A DNA stretch of 64,000 nucleotides from Mycolicibacter terrae (GTDB lineage Bacteria; Actinomycetota; Actinomycetes; Mycobacteriales; Mycobacteriaceae), in assembly GCF_010727125.1 (NCBI RefSeq), contig NZ_AP022564.1:434001-498000 (forward strand), read 5' to 3'. The translations under genes and the position numbers were made by a program. A model generated the notes under the pieces. It searched no databases and was not told the DNA's origin. It worked only from the letters and a program-made list of their open reading frames with translations. Below are positions 8,978 to 17,741 of this stretch, in pieces; the first letter of the stretch is position 1, and each line of letters starts with the position of its first letter.

Positions 8978-10504
8978 CTACAGCTTCGCGGGGGAGATCC
9001 GGAACACCGGATCGGCGCACTCGACTCCCTCGGCGGTCAACACCCGCTTGAGCACCTTGAACGTCTCGGTGCGGGGGAGCTCGGCGGCCACCCGCACATA
9101 CGAGGGCCACTGCTTGGGCCCGAGATCGGGCTGCTCGGACAGGAAAGCGCGGAAGTCGTCGGCGTCGAACGACGCCCCGCGGGCCAACACCAGTGCGGCC
9201 ATCACCTGATCGCCCACCGCCGGGTCCGGGATCGGATACACCGCCACCTGCGCGACAGCGTTGTGCCGCAGCAGGATCCGCTCGATCGGCGCGGTGCCCA
9301 GGTTCTCGCCGTCCACCCGCATCCAGTCCCCGAGCCGGCCGGCGAAGTAGGCGTAGCCGGCTTCGTCGCGGTACGCCAGGTCGCCCGAGTGATAGATGCC
9401 GCCGGCCATCCGTGCCGCCTCGGCGTCGGGATCGCGGTAGTAGCCGCGGAACTGCCCACGCCCACTGGTGTTCACCAGTTCACCCACCACGCCGGGCGGG
9501 CACTCCTGGCCGGTTTCGACGTCGACGATCGCGTTCCCGTCGACCAGTGGACCCAGTGCTCCGGCCGGGGTGTCGGGCGTGCGCCCGATCGCCACCCCGC
9601 CCTCGGTGGAGCCGAAGGCGTCGACGACGGTGCAGCCGAACCGATCCGCGAACCGCTCCAGATCCCGCGGCGCCCCCTCGTTCCCGTAGAGCAACCGAAG
9701 CGGGTTGTCGGCGTCGTCGGGCTGCGGCGGGGTGGCCAGCACGTATGACAGCGGCTTGCCCACGTAGTTGGCATAGGTGGCGCCGAAGCGGCGCACGTCG
9801 GGAATGAACCCGGATGCGGAGAACTTGCGCCGCAACGCGATCGAGGCGCCCGCGGCCACCGCCACCGACCAGCCCGCCATCACCGCGTTGGAGTGGAACA
9901 TCGGCATCGACAGGTAGCAGACATCCGAGGGACCCAGCCCGAACCGCTGCGAGAGCATGACCCCGGGGAAGGCTGCCTTCCACTGTGTGCAGCGCACCGC
10001 CTTCGGATCACCACTGGTGCCGGAGGTGAAGATCAGCATGAACAGCTCATCGGGACCGGCCTCGCGGAACGTAACCGGAGTGTCGTCGTAGTCAGCCAAT
10101 TCCGCTGCCCACGAGGCTGATTCGATGTCGACCGCACCCGGAACGCTGGCATCGGTGCTGTGGTCGGTCAGCACCAGCTGGCAGTCGGAGTGGGCCACAT
10201 CGCGCTTCAGGGCCGCCCCCCGGCGGGTGGGGTTCAAACCCACCGGGACAAGTCCGGTCAGCGCGGCCGCCACCAGCATCTCCGAGAAGAACGGGGTATT
10301 GCCCAACAGCACACCGACGTGCGGGGGCTTGCCGGGGTCGAGCCGCGCTCGAAGCGCGGCCCCCAGCCGGGCTCCGGCCGCGAGGTGGTCGCGCCAGCTG
10401 ATGAATGAGTCCTCGAAATACACCCCCCGGTCGTCCACCTCGGCCAGCGCGGCCAACAGTCCGGTGACCGTGACCTGTTCGTCGATGAGAGCCGGTGCTG
10501 ACAT
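8978..10504 (-). CDS. fadD17: Fatty-acyl-CoA synthetase FadD17
   Basis: A 508-aa adenylate-forming enzyme with FTSGTSGDPKA as phosphate loop, GSTEGG as the acyl-adenylate motif and YHSGDLAYRDEAGY plus GRLGDWMRVDGEN before the C-terminal domain. It follows M. tuberculosis FadD17 (Rv3506), an activator of C24-type cholesterol side-chain acids in the fadE26-fadE27-fadD17 group. Here a SnoaL-like gene on the other strand separates it from fadE27. Only 29 bp lie between its ATG and that divergent start, so it needs a very short promoter or read-through from fadE26-fadE27. Confidence 0.93.
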   Translation of the reverse strand: MSAPALIDEQVTVTGLLAALAEVDDRGVYFEDSFISWRDHLAAGARLGAALRARLDPGKPPHVGVLLGNTPFFSEMLVAAALTGLVPVGLNPTRRGAALKRDVAHSDCQLVLTDHSTDASVPGAVDIESASWAAELADYDDTPVTFREAGPDELFMLIFTSGTSGDPKAVRCTQWKAAFPGVMLSQRFGLGPSDVCYLSMPMFHSNAVMAGWSVAVAAGASIALRRKFSASGFIPDVRRFGATYANYVGKPLSYVLATPPQPDDADNPLRLLYGNEGAPRDLERFADRFGCTVVDAFGSTEGGVAIGRTPDTPAGALGPLVDGNAIVDVETGQECPPGVVGELVNTSGRGQFRGYYRDPDAEAARMAGGIYHSGDLAYRDEAGYAYFAGRLGDWMRVDGENLGTAPIERILLRHNAVAQVAVYPIPDPAVGDQVMAALVLARGASFDADDFRAFLSEQPDLGPKQWPSYVRVAAELPRTETFKVLKRVLTAEGVECADPVFRISPAKL

Positions 10505-10533
10505 AGGCGTCAGATTAATGCTGCAATGGTGCG

Positions 10534-11007
10534 GTGACTGATATCGAGGCGATAGACGCCATCAAACAGGTCAAGTACCGCTACCTGCGCGCGCTGGACA
10601 CCAAGCATTGGGACGACTTCGCGGCCACCTTGGCCGAGGACGTCACCGCCGACTACGGCAAGTCGATGGGCAGCGACCACACCTTCACCGACCGCGACTC
10701 GCTGGTGGAGTTCATGCGGAACTCGCTGCCGGCAACGATCATCAGCGAGCACCGGGTCAACCACCCCGAGATCACCCTCACCGGGCCGGACGCCGCCACC
10801 GGCATCTGGTACCTGCAGGACCGGGTGATCATTCCCGACTACAACCTGATGCTGATCGGCGCCGCGTTCTACCACGACACCTACCGCCGCGCCGCCGACG
10901 GCTGGAAGATCAGCTCCACCGGCTACCAGCGCACCTACGACGCCACCATGCCGTTGTCGGATATTCCCGGGTTCAAGGTGACGTTCGGGGAAGCGCTGCA
11001 CCGCTGA
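10534..11007 (+). CDS. SnoaL-like/NTF2-fold protein
   Basis: A 157-aa protein starting at a GTG. The N-terminus (AIDAIKQVKYRYLRALDTKHWDDF) and the repeated IISEHRV and WYLQDRV segments are typical of the SnoaL-like cone fold that includes steroid dehydratases and isomerases. Such proteins often act on polycyclic substrates, for example bile-acid dehydratase BaiE, but the catalytic residues cannot be assigned here. It is inserted between fadE27 and fadD17 on the opposite strand; its stop is five bases from the fadE27 stop. Confidence 0.8.
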   Translation: MTDIEAIDAIKQVKYRYLRALDTKHWDDFAATLAEDVTADYGKSMGSDHTFTDRDSLVEFMRNSLPATIISEHRVNHPEITLTGPDAATGIWYLQDRVIIPDYNLMLIGAAFYHDTYRRAADGWKISSTGYQRTYDATMPLSDIPGFKVTFGEALHR

Positions 11008-11012
11008 GTCGC

Positions 11013-12110
11013 CTAGACCGGGGTTTCGGCCAGCTCGCGTCCGATCGCCAGCAGCTGCCCGGTGGCACCCCCGAGCGCGAACTCGGTCTGCTTGGCGGCC
11101 AGGAAGTAACGGTGGATCGGATGGTCGGTGTCGATGCCGACCCCGCCGTGGATGTGGACGATGCTGTGCGCCACCCGATGTCCGGCTTCGGCCGCCCAGA
11201 ACGCGGCCGTGGCCACCTCACTGGCCGCGGGCAGCCCTTCGCCGACCCGCCAGGCCGCCTGGGTCAGCGTGAGTCGCAGGCCCTTCACATCGATGTATCC
11301 GTCGGCCAGCCGTTGCGACACAGCCTGGAAGCTGCCGATCGGCTTGTCGAACTGCTCCCGCTCGCGGGCGTATTCAGCGGTCAGGGCCAGACCGCGCTCC
11401 AGCACGCCCAACTGGTAGGCGCTGTGGCCCAGCGCCGTCAGGCTGGTCAGGTAGTCGAGCACCTCGGTACCGCCGACGAGGCGGCCGGTCTCCAACTCGG
11501 TCCCGGACAGCTCAAGGTGTCCGACACTGCCCAGGCCGGTGGTGGCCAGCGGGGTCACTGTCACGCCCGGGTCGGTGGCGGCCACCAGGAAGACACCGGT
11601 GCCGGAATCGGTTTCGGCCGGCACCAGGAAGGCGTCGGCCACCGGCGCGAAGCCGACTTGGGTGCGGGTGCCGGTGAGCCGGAAACCGGAGTCGGTGCCG
11701 GCAGCCCGGACCGGGCCCTCGCCCATGTCGCCGTCGAGCGCGGCGGTGAGGATCTTCTCGCCGGCCACAGCCGGTGCACCCCATGCCTGCTGAAGCTCCA
11801 CGGAGCCGAACTTGGCCAGCGTCCCGGCCGCCAGCACCACCGATGCCAGATAAGGCACCGCGGCCAGCTGGCGTCCCAGCGCGGTCAGGATCGCCGCCTG
11901 CTCCAGCACGCCGTACCCGCCGCCACCCAGTGACTCGCTCGCCGCGCTGGACACGACATCGGCGTCGACGAGCTTGCGCCACAGCCCGGTGTCGAAGCGC
12001 TGCTCCAACCCGTCCAGCTCGCGCTGGTGCTCGGGGGTGCACACCGCATCGACGATGGTCCCGACCAAGCCTGAGAGATCTTGTGCTGCCTCGGTTGTGG
12101 AGAAGTCCAT
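11013..12110 (-). CDS. fadE27: Acyl-CoA dehydrogenase FadE27 (ChsE5)
   Basis: A 365-aa acyl-CoA dehydrogenase family protein. The beginning (MDFSTTEAAQDLSGLV), the middle (YAREREQFDKPIGSFQAVSQRLAD) and the C-terminal HIHGGVGIDTDHPIHR match FadE27 as I recall it. In M. tuberculosis, FadE26-FadE27 form an alpha2beta2 enzyme that oxidises the five-carbon side chain of 3-oxo-cholenoyl-CoA; FadE27 supplies FAD-binding surface but not the catalytic base. It follows fadE26 by 10 bp in the same operon. Confidence 0.93.
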   Translation of the reverse strand: MDFSTTEAAQDLSGLVGTIVDAVCTPEHQRELDGLEQRFDTGLWRKLVDADVVSSAASESLGGGGYGVLEQAAILTALGRQLAAVPYLASVVLAAGTLAKFGSVELQQAWGAPAVAGEKILTAALDGDMGEGPVRAAGTDSGFRLTGTRTQVGFAPVADAFLVPAETDSGTGVFLVAATDPGVTVTPLATTGLGSVGHLELSGTELETGRLVGGTEVLDYLTSLTALGHSAYQLGVLERGLALTAEYAREREQFDKPIGSFQAVSQRLADGYIDVKGLRLTLTQAAWRVGEGLPAASEVATAAFWAAEAGHRVAHSIVHIHGGVGIDTDHPIHRYFLAAKQTEFALGGATGQLLAIGRELAETPV

Positions 12111-12120
12111 AACGAATCCT

Positions 12121-13299
12121 TTACCGGTTGCGGGGGAGGCCCAGGGCCACCATGCCGATGATGTCGCGCTGCACCTCGTTGGTGCCGCCGCCGAAGGTCA
12201 GGATCAGGCACGCCCGGTGCATGCGCTCCACCCGGCCGCGCAGCAGCGCGCCGGGGGAGTCCTGGCGCACGGTCGCGGCGGTGCCGAGCACCTCCATCAG
12301 CAGCCGGTAGGCCTCGGTGGCCAGTTCGGTGCCGAACACCTTGGCCGCCGAAGCGTCCGCCGGGGACGGGGCGGCGTCGGATGCGGACGCCAGCTCCCAG
12401 TTGATCAGCTTGAGCACCTCGGCCTTGGCGAGCACCCGGGCCAGGTTGAGCTGCACCCACTGCGCGTCGATGATCCGGTTGCCCTGGGCATCTTTGGTGT
12501 TCTGCGCCCAGTCGCGAACCTCGTCGAGCGCGACGATGATCGGCTGCGCCGACACCAGTGCGACCCGCTCGTGGTTGAGCTGGTTGGTCACCAGCTTCCA
12601 GCCCGCGTTCTCCTCGCCGACCAGGTTGGCCGCCGGCACCCGAACATCGGAGTAGTAGGTGGCGCTGGTATCCGGACCGGCCATGGTGTGCACCGGTGTC
12701 CAGGAGAAACCCTCCGCGCTGGTGGGCACGATCAGCATCGAGATACCACGGTGCTTCTTGGCCTCGGGGTTGGTCCGCGCCGCCAGCCACACGTAGTCGG
12801 CGTAGGCGATCAGCGACGTCCACATCTTCTGGCCGTTGATGACGTACTCATCGCCGTCACGGACCGCGGTGGTGCGCAGCGAGGCCAGGTCGGTACCGGC
12901 GCCCGGCTCGGAGTAGCCGATCGCGAAATGCAGCTCACCGGCGGCGATCTTGGGCAGGAAGAACTTCTTCTGCTCCTCGGTGCCGAACGCCATGATCGTC
13001 GGGGCGACGCTGTTGATGGTCAGAAACGGCACCGGGGCCCCGGCGATCGCGGCCTCATCGGTGAAGATCAGCTGATCCATTGCCGAACGCGCCTGGCCGC
13101 CGTACTCCCTGGGCCAGCTCAGCGTCAGCCAGCCGTCTTGACCCATCTGGGCGACGGTGTCGCGATACACGGTTCCGGTGCCGTACTCGCCCTGCGTGGA
13201 ACTCAAGGCCTCACGACGCTCCGGGGTCATCAGCGTCGTGAAATACGAGCGCAGTTCGCGACGCAGGTCCTCCTGCTCAGCGGTGTAACTGATCTGCAT
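12121..13299 (-). CDS. fadE26: Acyl-CoA dehydrogenase FadE26 (ChsE4)
   Basis: A 392-aa catalytic subunit. The start is the ATG at 13299 (MQISYTAEQEDLRREL), with AAGGA eight bases upstream; an in-frame GTG at 13314 is less likely. GYSEPGAGTDLASL (FAD/substrate region) and GGGTNEVQRDIIG are present. The catalytic Glu of M. tuberculosis FadE26 (Glu247) corresponds to Glu244 here (LNHER), because three residues are missing before it. It partners FadE27 in the first side-chain beta-oxidation step. The KstR operator at 13356 lies upstream. Confidence 0.94.
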   Translation of the reverse strand: MQISYTAEQEDLRRELRSYFTTLMTPERREALSSTQGEYGTGTVYRDTVAQMGQDGWLTLSWPREYGGQARSAMDQLIFTDEAAIAGAPVPFLTINSVAPTIMAFGTEEQKKFFLPKIAAGELHFAIGYSEPGAGTDLASLRTTAVRDGDEYVINGQKMWTSLIAYADYVWLAARTNPEAKKHRGISMLIVPTSAEGFSWTPVHTMAGPDTSATYYSDVRVPAANLVGEENAGWKLVTNQLNHERVALVSAQPIIVALDEVRDWAQNTKDAQGNRIIDAQWVQLNLARVLAKAEVLKLINWELASASDAAPSPADASAAKVFGTELATEAYRLLMEVLGTAATVRQDSPGALLRGRVERMHRACLILTFGGGTNEVQRDIIGMVALGLPRNR

Positions 13300-13355
13300 C
13301 GGGTCGTCCTTCACTGGTGATCGGGGTCACGATAAAATTCTCGTCGACAGCCCGT

Positions 13356-13369
13356 TGTAACACGTTCTA
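13356..13369. promoter_or_regulatory. KstR operator between fadE26 and fdxD
   Basis: TGTAACACGTTCTA, identical to the site at 3320, lies in the 190-bp gap between divergent fadE26 and fdxD. It can control both the fadE26-fadE27 operon and the fdxD-hsd4A side. Confidence 0.85.
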
Positions 13370-13489
13370 GTCGCTAGGGTCCAGTGGCCCTATCTCCTCG
13401 TGTACGGCTGCTGTTGGATCGTATGGTGGCATTAGCGGACAACGACGGGCCAAGCTTTGGGCCGTCCCGGGCTTTTCGAGGAGAGCGTC

Positions 13490-13684
13490 ATGCGCGTTGA
13501 GGTGGACCTGGATCGTTGCGAGGGCAACGCGATTTGCGTGGGAATCGACCCCGACCTGTTCGAACTGAACGACGATGAGCAGGCCGTCGTCAAGGTCGCG
13601 CCGATCCCGGCGGACCGGGAAGCCCACGCCATGCAGGCTATCGCCGAATGCCCCCGGGCCGCGCTGCGCCGGGTCGAGGACTAG
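13490..13684 (+). CDS. fdxD: 3Fe-4S ferredoxin FdxD
   Basis: A 64-aa ferredoxin. Cys10 and Cys16 (CEGNAIC) with Cys54-Pro (ECPRAAL) give the pattern of a single [3Fe-4S] cluster, as in mycobacterial P450 partner ferredoxins. The ATG at 13490 has GAGGAGAG before it; the 11-codon upstream extension lacks homology. The position between fadE26 and hsd4A matches M. tuberculosis Rv3503c. It probably donates electrons to a steroid-acting P450 or other oxygenase. Confidence 0.9.
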   Translation: MRVEVDLDRCEGNAICVGIDPDLFELNDDEQAVVKVAPIPADREAHAMQAIAECPRAALRRVED

Positions 13685-13759
13685 TCTGCCACCGGCACGG
13701 ACTAGAGGTATTCATAACCGCGGTCGACGAGGGCGCCGCGATGGACAGGAGCGGCGTAC

Positions 13760-14674
13760 ATGACTGCGAACGACAATGCGACCGATCTGACCGGCAAGGT
13801 CGCGGTGGTCACCGGCGCGGCCGCCGGGCTGGGCCGGGCCGAAGCCATCGGGCTGGCCCGCTCCGGGGCGACGGTGGTGGTCAACGACATCGCGTCGGCG
13901 CTGGGCGCCTCCGATGTGATCGACCAGATCGCCGCGGCCGGTGGCAAGGGCGTGCCGGTGGCCGGTGACATCAGCCAGCGCTCCACCGCCGACGACCTCG
14001 TCAGCACCGCCGACGGCCTGGGCGGGTTGAGCATCGTCGTCAACAATGCCGGAATCACCCGGGACCGGATGCTGTTCAACATGTCCGACGACGACTTTGA
14101 CGCCGTGATCGCGGTGCACCTGCGCGGGCACTTCCTGCTGACCCGCAACGCGGCCGCCTACTGGCGGCAGAAGGCCAAGGAATCAGGCGGAACCGTATAC
14201 GGCCGGATCGTCAACACCTCCTCGGAGGCGGGGCTGATGGGGCCGGTGGGGCAAGCCAATTACGGCGCGGCCAAGGCGGGGATCACCGCATTGACGTTGT
14301 CCGCGAGCCGGGCCTTGAGCCGCTACGGCGTCACGGCCAACGCGATCTGCCCGCGCGCCCGCACCGCGATGACCGCCGATGTCTTCGGTGAGGCCAAGGT
14401 CGGGGATGGCGAGATCGACCCGCTGTCGCCCGAACATGTGGTGACCCTGGTCGGTTTCCTTTCCTCCCCGGCGTCGGCGTCGGTCAATGGCCAGGTGTTC
14501 GTGGTCTATGGACCTGAGGTGACGCTGATGGCCGCGCCAACGGTGGAGCGACGGTTCCGCGCCGACGGCGAGGCGTGGGACCCCGCCGGGCTGTCGGACA
14601 TGCTGGCGAATTACTTCGCCGGCCGGGACCCGGGCCGGACGTTCTCCGCCACCGAATTGATGGACACCGATTAG
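13760..14674 (+). CDS. hsd4A: 17-beta-hydroxysteroid dehydrogenase Hsd4A-type SDR
   Basis: A 304-aa SDR with TGAAAGLG at residues 18-25, NNAG, and the catalytic segment ending NYGAAKAG. The sequence NAICPRARTAMT and the C-terminal extension are typical of Rv3502c (Hsd4A), which oxidises 22-hydroxy or 17-hydroxy steroid-CoA intermediates. AGGAG precedes the ATG. It lies between fdxD and the mce4 operon on the same strand; the 250 bp downstream carry two more KstR-like sites. Confidence 0.9.
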   Translation: MTANDNATDLTGKVAVVTGAAAGLGRAEAIGLARSGATVVVNDIASALGASDVIDQIAAAGGKGVPVAGDISQRSTADDLVSTADGLGGLSIVVNNAGITRDRMLFNMSDDDFDAVIAVHLRGHFLLTRNAAAYWRQKAKESGGTVYGRIVNTSSEAGLMGPVGQANYGAAKAGITALTLSASRALSRYGVTANAICPRARTAMTADVFGEAKVGDGEIDPLSPEHVVTLVGFLSSPASASVNGQVFVVYGPEVTLMAAPTVERRFRADGEAWDPAGLSDMLANYFAGRDPGRTFSATELMDTD

Positions 14675-14693
14675 AAGGCGATGAGAACGCTAT

Positions 14694-14707
14694 TAGAACG
14701 CGTTCCA
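14694..14707. promoter_or_regulatory. KstR operator upstream of mce4, distal
   Basis: TAGAACGCGTTCCA fits the KstR core fully. It is 230 bp before yrbE4A and just after the hsd4A stop. Confidence 0.7.
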
Positions 14708-14782
14708 GCGAGGCGTGGGTCACAATGCGCTTGACCAGCATAAATAACCCATGAATATCCGCTAAAGGTGTCCTTTGACACT

Positions 14783-14796
14783 GCGAACGTGTTCTA
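14783..14796. promoter_or_regulatory. KstR operator upstream of mce4, proximal
   Basis: GCGAACGTGTTCTA matches the core except for the first base (G for T) and continues with the GTTAG often seen in this motif. It is 128 bp before yrbE4A; with the site at 14694 it gives the mce4 promoter a double operator. Confidence 0.7.
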
Positions 14797-14924
14797 GTTA
14801 GTATGATCCGGCTCACGCGGGGCAGCGTCTGAATATCGACGAACGATGCCGCCTGCACGACATAGCCGGATACAGTTTTGCGACCGCCGGCAGCCCGGAG
14901 GCCCGACTGGGGGAAGGACGAGTC

Positions 14925-15689
14925 TTGATCGAACAGCTCACGGTTCCGGCTCGGGCCGTGGGCGGTTTCGTAGAGATGTCGCTGGCGACATTCCGGGCGA
15001 TGTTTCGCCGGCCGTTCCAATACCGTGAGTTCCTCGACCAGACCTGGATGATCGCCCGGGTGTCGCTGGTGCCGACCCTGCTGGTCGCGATCCCCTTCAC
15101 CGTGCTGGTGGCGTTCACCATCAACATCCTGCTGCGGGAGATCGGCGCCGCCGACCTGTCCGGCGCCGGGACCGCATTCGGCACCATCACCCAGCTGGGC
15201 CCGGTGGTCACCGTGCTGGTGGTGGCCGGTGCCGGCGCCACCGCGATCTGCGCGGACCTGGGCGCGCGCACCATCCGCGAAGAGATCGACGCGATGCGGG
15301 TGCTCGGCATCGACCCGATCCAGCGGCTGGTGGTACCCCGGGCGCTGGCCTCGACGTTCGTCGCGCTGCTGCTCAACGGCCTGGTGTGCGCGATCGGCCT
15401 GGTCGGGGGCTATGTATTCTCCGTCTTTCTGCAGGGCGTCAACCCGGGCGCCTTCATCAACGGGCTGACCGTGCTGACCGGGCTCGGGGAGCTGGTGATG
15501 GCCGAGATCAAGGCGCTGCTGTTCGGCACCGCCGCCGGGCTGATCGGGTGCTACCGCGGGCTGACCGCCAAGGGCGGTCCGCAGGGGGTCGGCAACGCGG
15601 TCAACGAGACCGTCGTCTACGCCTTCATCTGTCTGTTCGTCATCAACGTCGTCATGACCGCGATCAGCGTGCGGGTGCTGGTCAAATGA
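14925..15689 (+). CDS. yrbE4A: YrbE4A, MlaE-type permease of the Mce4 transporter
   Basis: A 254-aa integral membrane protein that starts with TTG at 14925, preceded by GGGGAAGGA. The MlaE/YrbE signature EEIDAMRVLGIDPIQRLVVPR is visible before several hydrophobic spans. With YrbE4B it forms the inner-membrane channel of Mce4, the cholesterol importer, powered by an MceG ATPase encoded elsewhere. The stop overlaps the yrbE4B start (ATGA). Confidence 0.95.
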   Translation: MIEQLTVPARAVGGFVEMSLATFRAMFRRPFQYREFLDQTWMIARVSLVPTLLVAIPFTVLVAFTINILLREIGAADLSGAGTAFGTITQLGPVVTVLVVAGAGATAICADLGARTIREEIDAMRVLGIDPIQRLVVPRALASTFVALLLNGLVCAIGLVGGYVFSVFLQGVNPGAFINGLTVLTGLGELVMAEIKALLFGTAAGLIGCYRGLTAKGGPQGVGNAVNETVVYAFICLFVINVVMTAISVRVLVK

Positions 15690-16528
15690 GTTACGACGCC
15701 ACGCTGCGATTCCGGCGGCTGTTCCGGTGGGCGCCCAAGGCCTACGACAACTTCGGCGAGCAGGCCCTGTTCTACGCCGAGTCGATTCGTTACGTGCCCA
15801 ACGCGCTGACCAAGTACCGCAAGGAAACGGTCCGGCTGATCGCCGAGATCACCATGGGCACCGGCGCGCTGGCGATCATCGGCGGCACGGTCGGGGTGGC
15901 CACCTTCTTGACCCTGGCCTCCGGCGGCGTGATCGCGGTGCAGGGATTCTCGTCGCTGGGCAACATCGGCATCGAGGCGTTGACCGGGTTCCTGTCGGCG
16001 TTCCTCAACGTGCGCATCGTCGCGCCCGTGGTGGCTGGGATCGCGCTCGCGGCCACCATCGGCGCCGGCACCACCGCCCAGCTCGGCGCCATGCGAGTCG
16101 CCGAGGAGATCGACGCCGTCGAATCTATGGCGGTACACGCGGTGTCGTATCTGGTATCCACCCGGCTGGTGGCGGGCCTGATCGCGATCATCCCGCTGTA
16201 CTCGCTGTCGGTGCTGGCGGCGTTCTTCGCGGCCCGGTCCACCACGGTGTTCATCAACGCGCAGTCGCCCGGCCTTTACGACCACTACTTTGATACCTTC
16301 CTTATTCCGACCGACCTACTGTGGTCCTTCCTGCAGGCGATCATCATGTCGATCGCGGTGATGCTGGTGCACACCAACTACGGCTTCAACGCGGCCGGCG
16401 GACCCGTCGGCGTGGGTATCGCGGTGGGTCAGGCGGTGCGCACGTCGCTGGTGGTCGTGGTAGTCATTACGTTGTTCGTTTCACTCGCCGTCTACGGCGG
16501 GTCCGGTAACTTCAACCTCTCGGGATAG
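15686..16528 (+). CDS. yrbE4B: YrbE4B, second permease subunit of Mce4
   Basis: A 280-aa membrane protein with the signature RVAEEIDAVESMAVHAVSYL and about five hydrophobic spans. It pairs with YrbE4A. Its ATG lies inside the yrbE4A stop, and mce4A starts 13 bp after it, so the operon is tightly coupled. Confidence 0.95.
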   Translation: MSYDATLRFRRLFRWAPKAYDNFGEQALFYAESIRYVPNALTKYRKETVRLIAEITMGTGALAIIGGTVGVATFLTLASGGVIAVQGFSSLGNIGIEALTGFLSAFLNVRIVAPVVAGIALAATIGAGTTAQLGAMRVAEEIDAVESMAVHAVSYLVSTRLVAGLIAIIPLYSLSVLAAFFAARSTTVFINAQSPGLYDHYFDTFLIPTDLLWSFLQAIIMSIAVMLVHTNYGFNAAGGPVGVGIAVGQAVRTSLVVVVVITLFVSLAVYGGSGNFNLSG

Positions 16529-16541
16529 CAAGGACATACGG

Positions 16542-17741
16542 GTGGAAAACGGATCGAGGCGTACCCAGGTGCGGATTGCCGCGGCAGTCCTGGGTGCGCT
16601 CCTGGTTGCCGCCACCGTCTTCACCTATCTGTCCTATGTCTCCGTCTTCAGCTCCACCGATAAGGTCACCGTCACGTCGCCGCGGGCCGGCCTGGTGATG
16701 GAGAGGGACGCCAAGGTCAAATACCGCGGTATCCAGATCGGCAAGGTCAAGGAGATCACGTATCAGGGCCAGCAGGCCAAGCTCGCGCTGGCCATCGACA
16801 GCGCCGCGATGCGATACATCCCGTCGAACGCCGCCGTGCACATCGCCAGCAACACCATCTTCGGAGCCAAGGCGGTGGAGTTCATTCCGCCGCCGGTGCC
16901 GTCGGGTAAGGCATTGCGCAGCGGCGCCGATGTGCAGGCCTCCGACGTGCAGCTGGAAGCCAACACGCTGTTCCAGAAGTTGACCGATCTGCTGGACAAG
17001 ATCGACCCGGTGCAGCTCAACGGATCTATCAGCGCGCTGGCCGAAGGATTGCGCGGCAACGGCGACAACCTGGGCGCGCTGCTGTCCGGGCTGAACGGCT
17101 ACCTGGAGAAGCTCAACCCGAAACTGCCGCAGCTCCAGTCGGGTTTCGCCAAGACCGCGGTGGTCGGCAACATCTACGGGGACGCCGCGCCGGATCTGGT
17201 GACGATCTTCGACAATGTTCCGACGATCAGCAAGACGCTGGTCGACCAGCGCGACAACCTGAACAAGGCGCTGCTGGCGACCACCGGGCTGGCCAACAAC
17301 GGCTACGACACGTTCGCGCCGGCCGCTGACGACTTCATCGCCGGCATCACCCGGTTCCGGGCGTTGGGCTCTCTGCTGGCCGAGTACTCGCCGGAGTTCG
17401 GCTGCCTGTTCCGGGGAATCCAAGGTGCGCTGGAGAAATTCGGTCCGTCGATCGGTGGCACCAAGCCGGCGCTCTACGTGCACTCCAGCTTCATCCCGGG
17501 CGCACCGGCCTACACCTATCCGGAGAGCCTGCCGGTGGCCAACGCGACCGGTGGCCCCAACTGTCGTGGCCTGCCGGACATTCCGAGCAAGCAGTACGGC
17601 GGCTCCTGGTTCCGGTCGCCGTTCCTGGTCACCGACAGCGCCTACATCCCGTTTCAGCCGAACACCGAGGTGCAGTTCGACGCCCCCTCCACCGCGCAGT
17701 TCCTGTTCAACGGCGCCTACGCGGAACGGGACGAGTACTGA
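16542..17741 (+). CDS. mce4A: Mce4A, MCE-domain cholesterol import protein
   Basis: A 399-aa protein starting at the GTG at 16542. It has one N-terminal membrane span (about residues 11-32), then an MCE domain (about 38-115, with VKYRGIQIGKVKEI) and a long helical region. It forms part of the hexameric shuttle that carries cholesterol across the periplasm to YrbE4. The TGA is shared with the mce4B ATG (TGATG). Confidence 0.95.
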   Translation: MENGSRRTQVRIAAAVLGALLVAATVFTYLSYVSVFSSTDKVTVTSPRAGLVMERDAKVKYRGIQIGKVKEITYQGQQAKLALAIDSAAMRYIPSNAAVHIASNTIFGAKAVEFIPPPVPSGKALRSGADVQASDVQLEANTLFQKLTDLLDKIDPVQLNGSISALAEGLRGNGDNLGALLSGLNGYLEKLNPKLPQLQSGFAKTAVVGNIYGDAAPDLVTIFDNVPTISKTLVDQRDNLNKALLATTGLANNGYDTFAPAADDFIAGITRFRALGSLLAEYSPEFGCLFRGIQGALEKFGPSIGGTKPALYVHSSFIPGAPAYTYPESLPVANATGGPNCRGLPDIPSKQYGGSWFRSPFLVTDSAYIPFQPNTEVQFDAPSTAQFLFNGAYAERDEY

